A stretch of 33,288 bases of DNA from an uncultured Collinsella sp. (GTDB lineage: Bacteria; Actinomycetota; Coriobacteriia; Coriobacteriales; Coriobacteriaceae): assembly GCA_902493615.1 (NCBI GenBank), contig CABUQK010000006.1:1-33288 (forward strand), given 5' to 3'. The notes beneath the pieces were generated by a model. It was not told the DNA's origin, did not search any database, and saw only the letters and a program-made list of their open reading frames with translations. A program made the translations under genes and the position numbers. Every line of letters starts with the position of its first letter. The first letter of the stretch is position 1. Below, in pieces: positions 8,028-16,557 of this stretch.

Positions 8028-9788
8028 GTGGCCGACCAGGACATCAAGATGCTCATCGAGCGCATTATGGCCGAGGCCCGGACCCATCAGTCTGCCCGCT
8101 TCTCACATGAAGTCTACGCAGACGAGCCGATTCTCAAAACCGGCCGACAGATGCAGAATTTCCTCCCCGACCAGTACCGTAAAATGCGCGAGATATCGCG
8201 CTGGCAGGATGACCCCAAAGGCGGCGCAGGTCGCTGGCTTTCGGAAGCCGAGCTTTTCTACCGCCAGGGCCTGCTGATGGCCGACTTTGAGGACGACTGT
8301 CCCTACAACGGCACCTTTAAATCGTACTTTCCCACCTACAACGCCATGAGCGACCGGCAGTTGCGCGGCTACTTTACCTGGCGTGCCCAAGTGCGCCGCG
8401 GAACCGTCGAGGAAACGTCTACGTCCTTTGCCTTTCTGTATCTCTATGAGCTGATTTGCGGCATTGGCGTAGATGACCCGCTCGATGGTTTTAACAAGAT
8501 CAAGGCTTTTTGGGATGTCTATCGCGCCTTCGAGCCCGGCATCGACCGATTTGCACGCGTGTGGCTGCAGGATTACGCCGTGTTCCACGGGCTCGACCCC
8601 AAGCTGCTTCGCGACTCTAAAACCGTCATGTTCGATAACGCCCTTATCGAGCTGCGGCGCGCGGCACGAGACCTTGTACCAGCACCGGCACCGTCCGGCC
8701 AGACCCCCAAGCGTCGCAAAACCTCCGAGCCCACGCTCCCCCTTCCGCCCGATGAGGTGCGCGAGGAGCGACTCATGGCCGCCATCAACGCCCTCTCCAC
8801 GTACAACCTAAGTAACTCGCGGCTCGACCGCAGCCACCACCGCGATCTGCGCCACGTGGCGTGCGCCGTGTATGTCCGTATGGCGCGCTACTATGACACG
8901 CACCGAAAGACCGGCATCGTGGCGAGCTTATTTGGGGAGGAGACGGCCATGCCCTACACCATGTTTGCCTCGGCCGTATTCTTTGCGCCCGAGCGCCACG
9001 AGGACTGCGAATACCGCTTGGATCCCATCCATATCTACCGTTGCCAAAACGGCTTTTGGGAATGCATGCGTATCCACGGTAGTAGGCAAAAGAGCAGCAA
9101 GCTCGGTGAAATGATGCGCGCCTGCGACCAACGCCTGCGCCTGGCGCTGGACCCCGCCCATCCCCTTAAGGAAGAAAAGGTCCCCAAATATCTGGCCAAG
9201 ATTATCGATGACGAGATTGTGGCATGGCTTTCGTGGGACGCCGCACACCAACCCGTCAAGATCGATATCGATCTGAGTCAGCTGGGGCACATTCGGAGCG
9301 CCGCTGCGCAAACGCGCGAAGCGCTTTTGATCGATGAAGAGCGCGAGGACGGCACACCTGTGGAAGCCGAGGCAGCGGACTCAGGGCAACCGGAAGCCGA
9401 GCCCGTAGCCGACGCGATTGTCGAGGCGGTCGCGGCACCCATTCGGCAGGACGAGACCGACGAGCCAACCATATCCACCGAACAGTTTGGTGTCGTGGCA
9501 CCGCTTCTCGCGCCGACGCCCCCGCTCGCAGCGGCTGCGCCCACTGACGCCGCGAGCGAACTCGCGCCCGCCGCAACCGCGTATCTGCGCGCACTGCTCG
9601 AGCAGAACGCAGCGCAAGCGACATCGGCAGTGGCGCACTCGGGACAGAGCGAGGACATGCTCGTCGATAGCATCAACGAGGCGCTCTTTGACCTGGTGGG
9701 TGACACCGTAATTGAATTTGGCGCGGCAGGACCGCAAATTATCGAGGACTACGAAGCAGACGTGAGAGGATACCTAGACTATGAGTGA
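8028..9788 (+). CDS. sngA: TerB-N/TerB-C domain protein, Shango-type defence component SngA
   Basis: A 586-aa protein with TerB-associated domains. The N-terminal half (about 40-240) fits TerB-N: a Trp-rich start (ISRWQDDPKGGAGRWLSEAELFYRQGLLMADFEDDCPY) and the helical FAFLYLYELICGIGVDDPLDGF. The C-terminal part (about 420-586) fits TerB-C: IDLSQLGHIRSAAAQTREALLIDEE, then after an Ala/Pro-rich linker (about 445-515) SINEALFDLVGDTVIEFGAAGPQIIEDY. TerB-type domains occur in tellurite/stress systems and in Shango, a three-gene anti-phage system of TerB protein, ATPase and helicase; all three are here in that order. The GTG start is chosen for GAGAGGAGGAG just upstream. The 3' end overlaps the ATPase gene by 8 nt. 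Molecular activity unknown. Confidence 0.82.
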   Translation: MADQDIKMLIERIMAEARTHQSARFSHEVYADEPILKTGRQMQNFLPDQYRKMREISRWQDDPKGGAGRWLSEAELFYRQGLLMADFEDDCPYNGTFKSYFPTYNAMSDRQLRGYFTWRAQVRRGTVEETSTSFAFLYLYELICGIGVDDPLDGFNKIKAFWDVYRAFEPGIDRFARVWLQDYAVFHGLDPKLLRDSKTVMFDNALIELRRAARDLVPAPAPSGQTPKRRKTSEPTLPLPPDEVREERLMAAINALSTYNLSNSRLDRSHHRDLRHVACAVYVRMARYYDTHRKTGIVASLFGEETAMPYTMFASAVFFAPERHEDCEYRLDPIHIYRCQNGFWECMRIHGSRQKSSKLGEMMRACDQRLRLALDPAHPLKEEKVPKYLAKIIDDEIVAWLSWDAAHQPVKIDIDLSQLGHIRSAAAQTREALLIDEEREDGTPVEAEAADSGQPEAEPVADAIVEAVAAPIRQDETDEPTISTEQFGVVAPLLAPTPPLAAAAPTDAASELAPAATAYLRALLEQNAAQATSAVAHSGQSEDMLVDSINEALFDLVGDTVIEFGAAGPQIIEDYEADVRGYLDYE

Positions 9789-11085
9789 TACCGCATCCGC
9801 AGCACCCCGCGTGCCCAAGCGCGTCGCCGCCGTCATTCTCAACTCGCTCAAGGGCGGCGTGGTCCCGCGCATCGGCCTTCCCTATATCACCGTGGGACGC
9901 GAGGTCGAGATTCGCGCCCTGCTCACCGATTTGAGTCTCATCGCCGACGGCGGCGCAAGCTTCCGCTTTCTGGTCGGTCGCTACGGCGCCGGCAAGAGCT
10001 TTTTGCTCCAAACCATCCGAACGCATGCCATGGGCGAGGGATTCGTCGTCGCCGATGCAGACTTATCCCCCGAGCGCCGTCTGCAGGGCGGGCAGGGGCA
10101 GGGCCTTGCCACCTACCGCGAGCTCATACGCAATATATCGACCAAGACGCGCCCCGAGGGCGGTGCGCTCAACCTAATTCTGGATCGCTGGGTTGCCTCG
10201 TGTGCCGACGTCGACGAGTCGGTCGTCAATGCCCAACTGGCCCCGCTCGAGGAGATGGTCCACGGCTTCGACTTCACCCGCATGCTTCGCCGCTATCGCA
10301 CGGCCGTATCCGAGGGCGACGAGGAAGCCATGAGCCGCGTGACCAAATGGATCCGCGGCGAATACCGTACCAAGAGCGAGGCTCGCGCCGAGCTGGGCTC
10401 CTCGACCATCATCAGCGATGACGACTGGTACGACTACGTTAAGCTCATTGCACGCTTTTTGGTCTGCAGCGGATACAAGGGCATGCTGGTGCTCATCGAC
10501 GAACTCGTGAATCTGTACAAGATTCCCAACGCGATCACGCGCCAATACAACTACGAGAAGATCCTGACTATGTACAACGACACGCTCCAGGGCAAGGCGC
10601 AGTACCTGGGCATGATCATGGGCGGCACTCCAACCTCTATCGAAGACCGCCGCCGAGGCGTGTTCTCCTACGAGGCCCTGCGCAGCCGACTCGCTCAGGG
10701 CCGCTTTGCGCGCGAGGACCTTAAGGACATGCTCGCGCCCATCATCCGCCTGCAGCCACTCACCTATGAGGAGTTGCTGGTGCTGATCGAAAAACTCATG
10801 CAAATTCACGCCGGCTACTTTGGCTGGACGCCCACGCTTACCGAGAACGACTTGGTGGACTTCCTCAAGATCGAGTTCGGTCGTGTGGGAGCCGACACGC
10901 ATCTGACGCCGCGTGAAGTCATTCGTGACTTTATCGAACTGCTCGATATCCTGTGTCAGAACCCCGATGCAAATGTGGCGGAGCTGCTGCAAAGCGTTGG
11001 TGGCGACGCGCTGGTGCCGGCAGCCGCAACAGGCGACACCGGCACCGCAGACGGCGACCGTAACTTCGCCGAATTCACCATCTAG
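9781..11085 (+). CDS. sngB: P-loop ATPase (DUF2791/BrxD-like), Shango-type component SngB
   Basis: A 434-aa ATP-binding protein. Walker A is GRYGAGKS (residues 66-73) and Walker B is LVLIDE (236-241), followed by LVNLYK. The segment GTPTSIEDRRRGVFSYEALRSRLA is characteristic of the DUF2791 / BREX BrxD ATPase family. It starts 8 nt inside the upstream TerB gene, which implies coupled translation and a shared complex. BrxD-like ATPases accompany Lhr-like helicases (BrxHI) in BREX type 2, but the BREX methylase and PglZ genes are missing and a TerB protein replaces them, which points to Shango. The likely role is ATP-dependent regulation or loading of the helicase; this is inference. Confidence 0.85.
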   Translation: MSDTASAAPRVPKRVAAVILNSLKGGVVPRIGLPYITVGREVEIRALLTDLSLIADGGASFRFLVGRYGAGKSFLLQTIRTHAMGEGFVVADADLSPERRLQGGQGQGLATYRELIRNISTKTRPEGGALNLILDRWVASCADVDESVVNAQLAPLEEMVHGFDFTRMLRRYRTAVSEGDEEAMSRVTKWIRGEYRTKSEARAELGSSTIISDDDWYDYVKLIARFLVCSGYKGMLVLIDELVNLYKIPNAITRQYNYEKILTMYNDTLQGKAQYLGMIMGGTPTSIEDRRRGVFSYEALRSRLAQGRFAREDLKDMLAPIIRLQPLTYEELLVLIEKLMQIHAGYFGWTPTLTENDLVDFLKIEFGRVGADTHLTPREVIRDFIELLDILCQNPDANVAELLQSVGGDALVPAAATGDTGTADGDRNFAEFTI

Positions 11086-11118
11086 CCTGCCAAAAAGGGA
11101 CAGGTTTATTTTGGTAGG
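11086..11118 (+). repeat. Hairpin with GGGACAGG loop between sngB and sngC
   Basis: CCTGCCAAAA (11086-11095) pairs with TTTTGGTAGG (11109-11118), ten pairs including one G-U, around the loop AGGGACAGGTTTA. It begins at the sngB stop and sits in the 116-nt gap before sngC. A second hairpin with the same loop core GGGACAGG is at 25201-25233, so this looks like a dispersed REP-type palindrome. It might also attenuate transcription into the helicase gene, although no clean U-tract follows. Confidence 0.6.
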
Positions 11119-11201
11119 TTCTATCTGGGCAAACGTTGAGGCAGTAATGCAGCAAGCCGTTGCCAGCCGCGTTGAGAGATTCGTTTTTGAGAGGAGGCCC
11201 C

Positions 11202-13646
11202 GTGAACGCCTTTGACCGCTACGCCCCGTTTATCCAAGACTTCATCTACTCCCACGATTGGAAGAGCTTGCGCTCTATCCAGGTTGCGGCGGCAGATGCC
11301 ATCTTTAACACGCAGGACAATGTGCTCCTGACGGCATCCACGGCTTCCGGCAAAACCGAGGCAGCCTTTTTTCCCATCCTGACCGAGTTTTGGGAGAACC
11401 CGCCCGCAAGCGTGGGCGCCCTCTACATTGGCCCCCTCAAGGCGCTCATCAATGACCAATTCGTCCGCCTCAACGACCTGTGCGAAGAAGCCAATATCCC
11501 TGTCTGGCACTGGCATGGCGATGTCTCGCAGTCGCACAAGGCTAAGCTCATCAAAAAACCGAGCGGCATCTTGCAGATTACGCCCGAGTCACTCGAAGCG
11601 CTCTTAATCCATAAGCACATGGCGATCCCGCGCATGTTTTGCGACCTGCGCTATGTGGTCATCGACGAGGTCCATTCGCTCATGCGCGGCGACCGTGGCG
11701 GGCAGACGCTCTGCCTTATCGAGCGACTCTCGCGCATGGCAGGCGTGCAGCCCCGCCGCATTGGCCTTTCGGCCACCATCGGCGACCCCGAGCGCACGGG
11801 TGCCTTTCTCTCACAGGGAACGGGACGCGACTGCGTTATCCCCCGTTTTGAGGAACCGCGTCGCGTGTGGCGTATCTCCATGGAGCACTTCTACAACTCG
11901 GGTCCCCAGGCACAGCAGCGAGGATTCGAGAACATGGGTCCTCAAGAGGCCGAAGTGCTTGCATGCGAGCGCATTGAGGCAGCGGCACCCGCGGCACTGT
12001 CCGCCGGCGCCCAAGACATGCGTCACAGCGGACAGCTCACACAAGAGGAGCGCCGTCAACGTCGTGAACGGGCACGGGGCAAGGCCGCTCCCAAAGACCG
12101 TCGCACTTCCTCGGCTCCCGAGGGCGAAGTCGACATCCCCCGGGCCACCGAGCAGACGCTCCTCAACCCCACCGACACGGCGCCCGACAACGCCGACCCT
12201 GGCATGGGGTATATCTTTGAGCATACGCGCGGCCGCAAGTGCCTGGTCTTTGCCAACTCGCGCGAGGAGGCAGAGGCTGTGTGCTCCATGCTGCGCAGCT
12301 ACTGCGAAAGTCGACACGAGCCCGACCGCTTTCTGATCCATCACGGCAACCTTTCGGCATCGCTGCGCGAGACGGCCGAGGAGCTCATGCGCGACGAGGA
12401 GCAGGCGCAGACAACCGTCACCACCTCTACGCTGGAGCTCGGTATCGATATCGGCCGCCTGGAGCGCGCCTTCCAGATTGACGCGCCGTTTACCGTCAGC
12501 TCCTTTTTGCAGCGCATGGGGCGCACAGGCCGTCGCGACCTTCCGCCCGAGATGTGGTTTGTCATGCGCGAGGAAGAACCCGAGCCGCGCACGATGATGC
12601 CCGAGACCATTCCGTGGAAGCTCCTGCAGGGCATCGCGCTCGTACAACTCTATCGCGAGGAAAAGTGGGTCGAGCCGCCCGAGCTCGATCGACTCCCCTA
12701 CAGCCTGCTCTACCACCAGACTATGTCGACGCTTGCCAGCACCGGCGAACTCACGCCGGCAGAGCTTGCCCAGCGCGTGCTCACGCTGAGCTATTTCCAC
12801 CGCGTCTCGGCCGATGACTATCGCGTACTGCTGCGCCACCTCATCAAGATCGACCACATCCAGGTCACCGAGAGCGGCGGGCTCATCGTGGGCCTCGCGG
12901 GTGAGCGCATCATCAACAACTTTAAGTTCTACGCCGTGTTCCAGGAAAACGAGGAGTTTACCGTTCGTAGCGAATCGGCCGAACTGGGCACGATTGTCAA
13001 CCCGCCACCACCTGGCGAGCGCATCGCCATCGCGGGCCATTGCTGGATCGTCGAGGAAGTGGACTGGAAGCGTCATACCGTCTTTGCCACGCAGGTCAAA
13101 GGCCGGGTGCCGGCCTACTTTGGCGACTGCCCCGGTGACATCAATACACACGTACTCGAACGCATGCGCAAGGCGCTCAACGAGCATGCGGCATATCCGT
13201 ATCTCATGGGCAACGCACGGGCACGTCTTGCACGGGCTCGCCATACGGCCGAGATTTCGGGCGCGGGGACCAAGCCACTCATCAACCTGGGTGGCGACAC
13301 CTGGGTGCTCTTCCCCTGGCTGGGCAGCTACGCCTTTTTGGCACTCGAGCGCATGCTCAAGATTAAGTGTGCCGCGGAGCTGGGCCTTCGCGGACTCGAC
13401 CCGTCACGTCCGTACTTTATGCAGTTCAAGATGAAGGCCGACGAGGAGACGTTCTTTGAGGTGCTCGCCGCCGAGGCCGAGAAGGACTTCGACCCCATTG
13501 AGCTCGTCTATCCCGGCGAGGTGCCTTACTTTGATCGTTACGATGAGTTCGTTCCCGAAGAGCTCGTGCGCAAGGGCTTTGCCGAAGGCGTGCTCGACAT
13601 CGAGGGCATGAAGCAGCGCGTTCTCGGCTGGCGCGACCACGCCTAA
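11202..13646 (+). CDS. sngC: Lhr-like superfamily II DNA helicase, Shango-type component SngC
   Basis: An 814-aa DEAD/DEAH-type helicase. Motifs in order: Walker A TASTASGKTE (44-53), the PLKAL motif Ia (about 78-82), DEVH (155-158), LSAT (189-192), and in the second RecA domain TSTLELGID (408-416) and QRMGRTGR (437-444). A charged insert rich in Arg and Ala (about 265-335) separates the RecA lobes. The long C-terminal region matches the length of Lhr-like BREX helicases (BrxHI). The GTG at 11202 is preferred over a TTG 42 nt upstream because GAGAGGAGG lies 4 nt before it. It is the third gene of the TerB-ATPase-helicase operon and probably the effector or translocase acting on phage DNA; this role is inferred. 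Confidence 0.87.
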   Translation: MNAFDRYAPFIQDFIYSHDWKSLRSIQVAAADAIFNTQDNVLLTASTASGKTEAAFFPILTEFWENPPASVGALYIGPLKALINDQFVRLNDLCEEANIPVWHWHGDVSQSHKAKLIKKPSGILQITPESLEALLIHKHMAIPRMFCDLRYVVIDEVHSLMRGDRGGQTLCLIERLSRMAGVQPRRIGLSATIGDPERTGAFLSQGTGRDCVIPRFEEPRRVWRISMEHFYNSGPQAQQRGFENMGPQEAEVLACERIEAAAPAALSAGAQDMRHSGQLTQEERRQRRERARGKAAPKDRRTSSAPEGEVDIPRATEQTLLNPTDTAPDNADPGMGYIFEHTRGRKCLVFANSREEAEAVCSMLRSYCESRHEPDRFLIHHGNLSASLRETAEELMRDEEQAQTTVTTSTLELGIDIGRLERAFQIDAPFTVSSFLQRMGRTGRRDLPPEMWFVMREEEPEPRTMMPETIPWKLLQGIALVQLYREEKWVEPPELDRLPYSLLYHQTMSTLASTGELTPAELAQRVLTLSYFHRVSADDYRVLLRHLIKIDHIQVTESGGLIVGLAGERIINNFKFYAVFQENEEFTVRSESAELGTIVNPPPPGERIAIAGHCWIVEEVDWKRHTVFATQVKGRVPAYFGDCPGDINTHVLERMRKALNEHAAYPYLMGNARARLARARHTAEISGAGTKPLINLGGDTWVLFPWLGSYAFLALERMLKIKCAAELGLRGLDPSRPYFMQFKMKADEETFFEVLAAEAEKDFDPIELVYPGEVPYFDRYDEFVPEELVRKGFAEGVLDIEGMKQRVLGWRDHA

Positions 13647-13672
13647 GACCAGTCTTTTTGGGACGGGGAAAC

Positions 13673-14551
13673 TTATTTGTCGTGAAGGACGGTGCCGAGG
13701 AAGTCGGCGTCGAAGGGCACGGCTTCGGCAAAGGCATAGTCGCCGTCGCTGGCGATGAGCAGGTAGTTTTCCTCGCCGCCGAACTCCGCATCGCCGCAAG
13801 GCACTACCCAAGCATGGCCGAACACCTCGAGCGCCGTGGCAGCGCAATCGCGCAGGAACGTCACATCGCTCCCCTCGCTTGCGCTCACGATATTGGCCAC
13901 GTAGACGCCACCGACATTTAGGGTGCCCCGCACCAAACGCAACGCCTCAACCGTCGCCAGCTCGCGTACGGGCTCGGCGCCGCCAAAGCAATCGCTCACC
14001 ACCACATCGTAGCGACGATGGCCCACGCTCGTCACACCCAGATACGAGCGAGCCTCGGCGGTAATCACCCGCAGGCGATCGCCCGCCGTGCGCTCCAGCT
14101 CGTCCAGGTAGAACCAACGGCGTGCCAGGCGCGTAATCTCTCCGTCATACTCGATGACGTCCATGCGCAAGTCCTCGTGCGACATCAGCGCGAACTTAGG
14201 GTAGGCAAACCCGCCGCCGCCCAGCATAAGCATGCGGTCGATACCGTGACCGTAAGCGTCGCGCATCGCATGCTCGGCCTCAAACACGTCGTCAAACGCA
14301 CGATAGTACGCAAAGACGGGCTCAGCCCAACGCTCGCCAACGTAACTCGCGCTTTGGTAGACGCCGCCTTGCACCAATACGCGGACTTCGTCGCCGCCCT
14401 CGTCGTGCACGCGCTTCACACGCGCCAACCCATTGCGGGTTCGCGCAACCTGCAGACAGGCAGCACGAACAGCGACAGCGGCCGCACCAAGCGCCGCGGC
14501 TCCCAGAGCAACGCCGGCAACGACACCGGCAGAAACACTCGGCTTGTTCAT
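13673..14551 (-). CDS. Membrane-anchored spermidine-synthase-like protein
   Basis: A 292-aa protein with an N-terminal hydrophobic segment (about 8-28, Ala/Val/Gly-rich) and a Rossmann-fold domain of the spermidine synthase / class I methyltransferase superfamily. Visible signatures are the early YQSASY, the nucleotide loop MLMLGGGGFAYPKF (GGGGF in place of the usual GGGDG), the acidic strand end MDVIEYDGEITRLARRWF, and YDVVVSDCFGG. Family members with a membrane anchor are often annotated as fused MFS/spermidine synthase. Without the aspartate of GGGDG, authentic aminopropyltransfer is doubtful and a SAM-dependent methyltransferase is equally possible. It starts directly after the elp3 stop (no gap), so the two genes are coupled. 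Substrate unknown. Confidence 0.75.
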   Translation of the reverse strand: MNKPSVSAGVVAGVALGAAALGAAAVAVRAACLQVARTRNGLARVKRVHDEGGDEVRVLVQGGVYQSASYVGERWAEPVFAYYRAFDDVFEAEHAMRDAYGHGIDRMLMLGGGGFAYPKFALMSHEDLRMDVIEYDGEITRLARRWFYLDELERTAGDRLRVITAEARSYLGVTSVGHRRYDVVVSDCFGGAEPVRELATVEALRLVRGTLNVGGVYVANIVSASEGSDVTFLRDCAATALEVFGHAWVVPCGDAEFGGEENYLLIASDGDYAFAEAVPFDADFLGTVLHDK

Positions 14552-16459
14552 CTAGAGCTCCTTTTGCAGATAGAGTCCGTGGTCGTAAAAACCCAAATGG
14601 CGATAGTACTCGCGCGTACCGATCGCGCCAATCACGTCGATGCGCGCATAACCGGCATCCCGGGCAATCTCGCACGCACGCTCAACGAGCAAACGCCCCA
14701 ACCCGTGATGCTGCGCCGCCTGGCCCTGGTCGCCCACGCGTGCCGCCATGCCATACACGTGCACCTCGCGAATCATCGCCTCGTCCGGCGTCGTCGGCAA
14801 CTCGTCCGCATGCGCGGCAACAAAGGCACGATCAGGCAGCGACAGGCGCAAAAAGCCCGCAATCTTGCCCCGCGGCGTCACCCACTGCAAAAAGCGCTCG
14901 TAAGTCACTGGCGTCTCGTACGCCACTTCCTCATCAAGAGATAGCTCATCCAAGTCGGCACCCGCCGTACTGATCTCGCGATAGCGAATCTCGCGCACCG
15001 TCGCACCGTCACCCCGAGCAGCCAGACGGTTCTCAACGAGCTGACGCAGGTTGGGTTTCTTGTTGCCCACCATAATGTCGTCGGAACTAAAGTCGCGGAT
15101 CATGCGACTGATGCGGCAGAACGCCGGCGTCACCACGATGTCGTCGGCCAAAACATCGAGCAGTTCCTCCTCGGTATAGGGACGCCACTCGTCACGCTCG
15201 TAGCAACCCACCAGACGCGATCCCTCGATGAGCGCGCACGGGTAGACCTTGACCTCGTCGGGCATAAAGGCCCCCTCGGTCATAAAGCGCTCGTAGTCGC
15301 GCTTGTCTCCCTCCGGCGTGGCACCCAGCAAGTTAAGCATAAAATGCGCGTGGATCTTAAAGCCAAACAGGCGCGCAAGCGAAAACGCCCGCTCGATCTG
15401 CGCCACCGAAATGCGACGCTCGTTGATATCGAGCAGGTGCTGGTCGAGGCTCTGGATGCCCATCTGAATCTTGGTGCAGCCCAGGCGGCGGATGAGCGTG
15501 AGGGCCTGTGGCGTCACGGCATCGGGGCGCGTCTCGATAACGAGCCCCACCACGCGATGCTTCGCCGTCTCGTTGATGCGCTGCTGACGTTCAAGCTCCT
15601 CTATCGTGGCGGTCTGCCACTCGGCAACCTCGCCCCACGGCGTACCGGGACCGTACAGACGACGCACCGCGCGGTTATAGCCACCCACGGCAGCATCCAC
15701 GCGCTCCTGTTCGTCGGCAACGCCGGCAGCGAGCTCGGCCTCGTCTGTCGCAATGCCGGCAGCCCGATAGCTCTCACGGCGCTCTGTTACCACCGGCGGC
15801 AAGGCATCGGCAGGAGCGTCATCGAGTAGACGCCCTGCCTCGACACGGCTGATGCCCGGACGCGCCAACATGGGGTTAGCCGCCACACCGGCGACGGCAT
15901 CGTCATTGAGCGCACGGAAAAGCTCCGACATAAACCACGTCTGATACCCTTGCGGATAGTCGCTCCAGGTACCGCCGAGCACAATGAGCTCTATCTTGTC
16001 GGTCGCATGTCCCATCTGCGAAAGCGCGGTCAGACGAGCGCTCACCTGCAGATACGGGTCGAAGCAGTTTTGCTCCGCACGGGCGCACGCCGGCTCGGCG
16101 TGCAGGTAGCTTTTGGGCATGCGCAGATCGTTGGGACAAAACAGGCAATCGCCCGAGCATGGCCAGGGCTTGGTGATAACGGTAATGGTCGCCACGCCCG
16201 AAGCCGTGCGACGAGGCTTCATACGCAGCACCTGCAGCAGTCGACGTTCCAGCTCGGCATCGACATTCCACCCAGCCCAACGAGCCGGCTCCTCACGTTT
16301 TACCCGCTGGTAGAACGGCAGCAGACGGCGCTTGGCCAAATCGCGTTTGTCGGCACCCTCACGGCGCGCCTCGGCATGTATCAGTTTGACGAGCGCTTTG
16401 TCGTCCACGGTCTCGCCGCGACGCAGAGCCTCGAGTATGTTCAAGATAATCTGTTCCAT
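14552..16459 (-). CDS. elp3: Elp3-family tRNA uridine-34 modification enzyme (radical SAM + GNAT)
   Basis: A 635-aa homologue of Elongator catalytic subunit Elp3. The radical SAM cluster cysteines are at residues 101, 105 and 108 (CSGDCLFC), followed by the hallmark PNDLRMPKSYL. Later come ETRPDAV, CTKIQMGIQSLDQHLLDINERRIS and the C-terminal GNAT acetyltransferase domain with GLGRLLVERACEIARDAG and REYYRHLGFYDHGLYLQKEL. Elp3 uses acetyl-CoA and SAM radical chemistry to build the carboxymethyl group at C5 of wobble uridine in tRNA; bacterial forms act without the other Elongator subunits. The ATG at 16459 is the natural start. The spermidine-synthase-like gene follows immediately, and a Trm9-like methyltransferase gene lies 2 kb upstream on the other strand. 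Confidence 0.92.
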   Translation of the reverse strand: MEQIILNILEALRRGETVDDKALVKLIHAEARREGADKRDLAKRRLLPFYQRVKREEPARWAGWNVDAELERRLLQVLRMKPRRTASGVATITVITKPWPCSGDCLFCPNDLRMPKSYLHAEPACARAEQNCFDPYLQVSARLTALSQMGHATDKIELIVLGGTWSDYPQGYQTWFMSELFRALNDDAVAGVAANPMLARPGISRVEAGRLLDDAPADALPPVVTERRESYRAAGIATDEAELAAGVADEQERVDAAVGGYNRAVRRLYGPGTPWGEVAEWQTATIEELERQQRINETAKHRVVGLVIETRPDAVTPQALTLIRRLGCTKIQMGIQSLDQHLLDINERRISVAQIERAFSLARLFGFKIHAHFMLNLLGATPEGDKRDYERFMTEGAFMPDEVKVYPCALIEGSRLVGCYERDEWRPYTEEELLDVLADDIVVTPAFCRISRMIRDFSSDDIMVGNKKPNLRQLVENRLAARGDGATVREIRYREISTAGADLDELSLDEEVAYETPVTYERFLQWVTPRGKIAGFLRLSLPDRAFVAAHADELPTTPDEAMIREVHVYGMAARVGDQGQAAQHHGLGRLLVERACEIARDAGYARIDVIGAIGTREYYRHLGFYDHGLYLQKEL

Positions 16460-16478
16460 GACCCCATTGTAAAGGCAA

Positions 16479-16510
16479 AGGCGCCGGAGCCCGTCACGAC
16501 TCCGGCGCCT
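16479..16510 (-). terminator. Rho-independent terminator downstream of the DUF4097 gene
   Basis: AGGCGCCGGAG (16479-16489) and CTCCGGCGCCT (16500-16510) form a perfect 11-bp GC-rich stem with a 10-nt loop. Read on the minus strand the hairpin is followed by TTTGCCTTT. It lies between the DUF4097 stop (16558) and the elp3 start (16459), so it ends the XRE/DUF4097 transcript and isolates elp3. The U-tract is interrupted. Confidence 0.7.
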
Positions 16511-16557
16511 CCATCAAACAGCGCAGCTATGGTATATAAGTCTTCGATAACCGCCCG

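Noticed and set aside
11811..13244. 477-codon open frame on the minus strand opposite the sngC helicase
   Set aside because: Shadow of the helicase frame; no protein-like features and no start signals.
8028..13646. BREX type 2 system, because the ATPase and helicase resemble BrxD and BrxHI
   Set aside because: PglX, PglZ, PglW and BrxC/PglY equivalents are all absent and a TerB-domain protein is present; Shango composition fits better.
13641..13662. Terminator after sngC (AGACCAGTCTTTTT)
   Set aside because: The stem would be only 4 bp, too weak to call.
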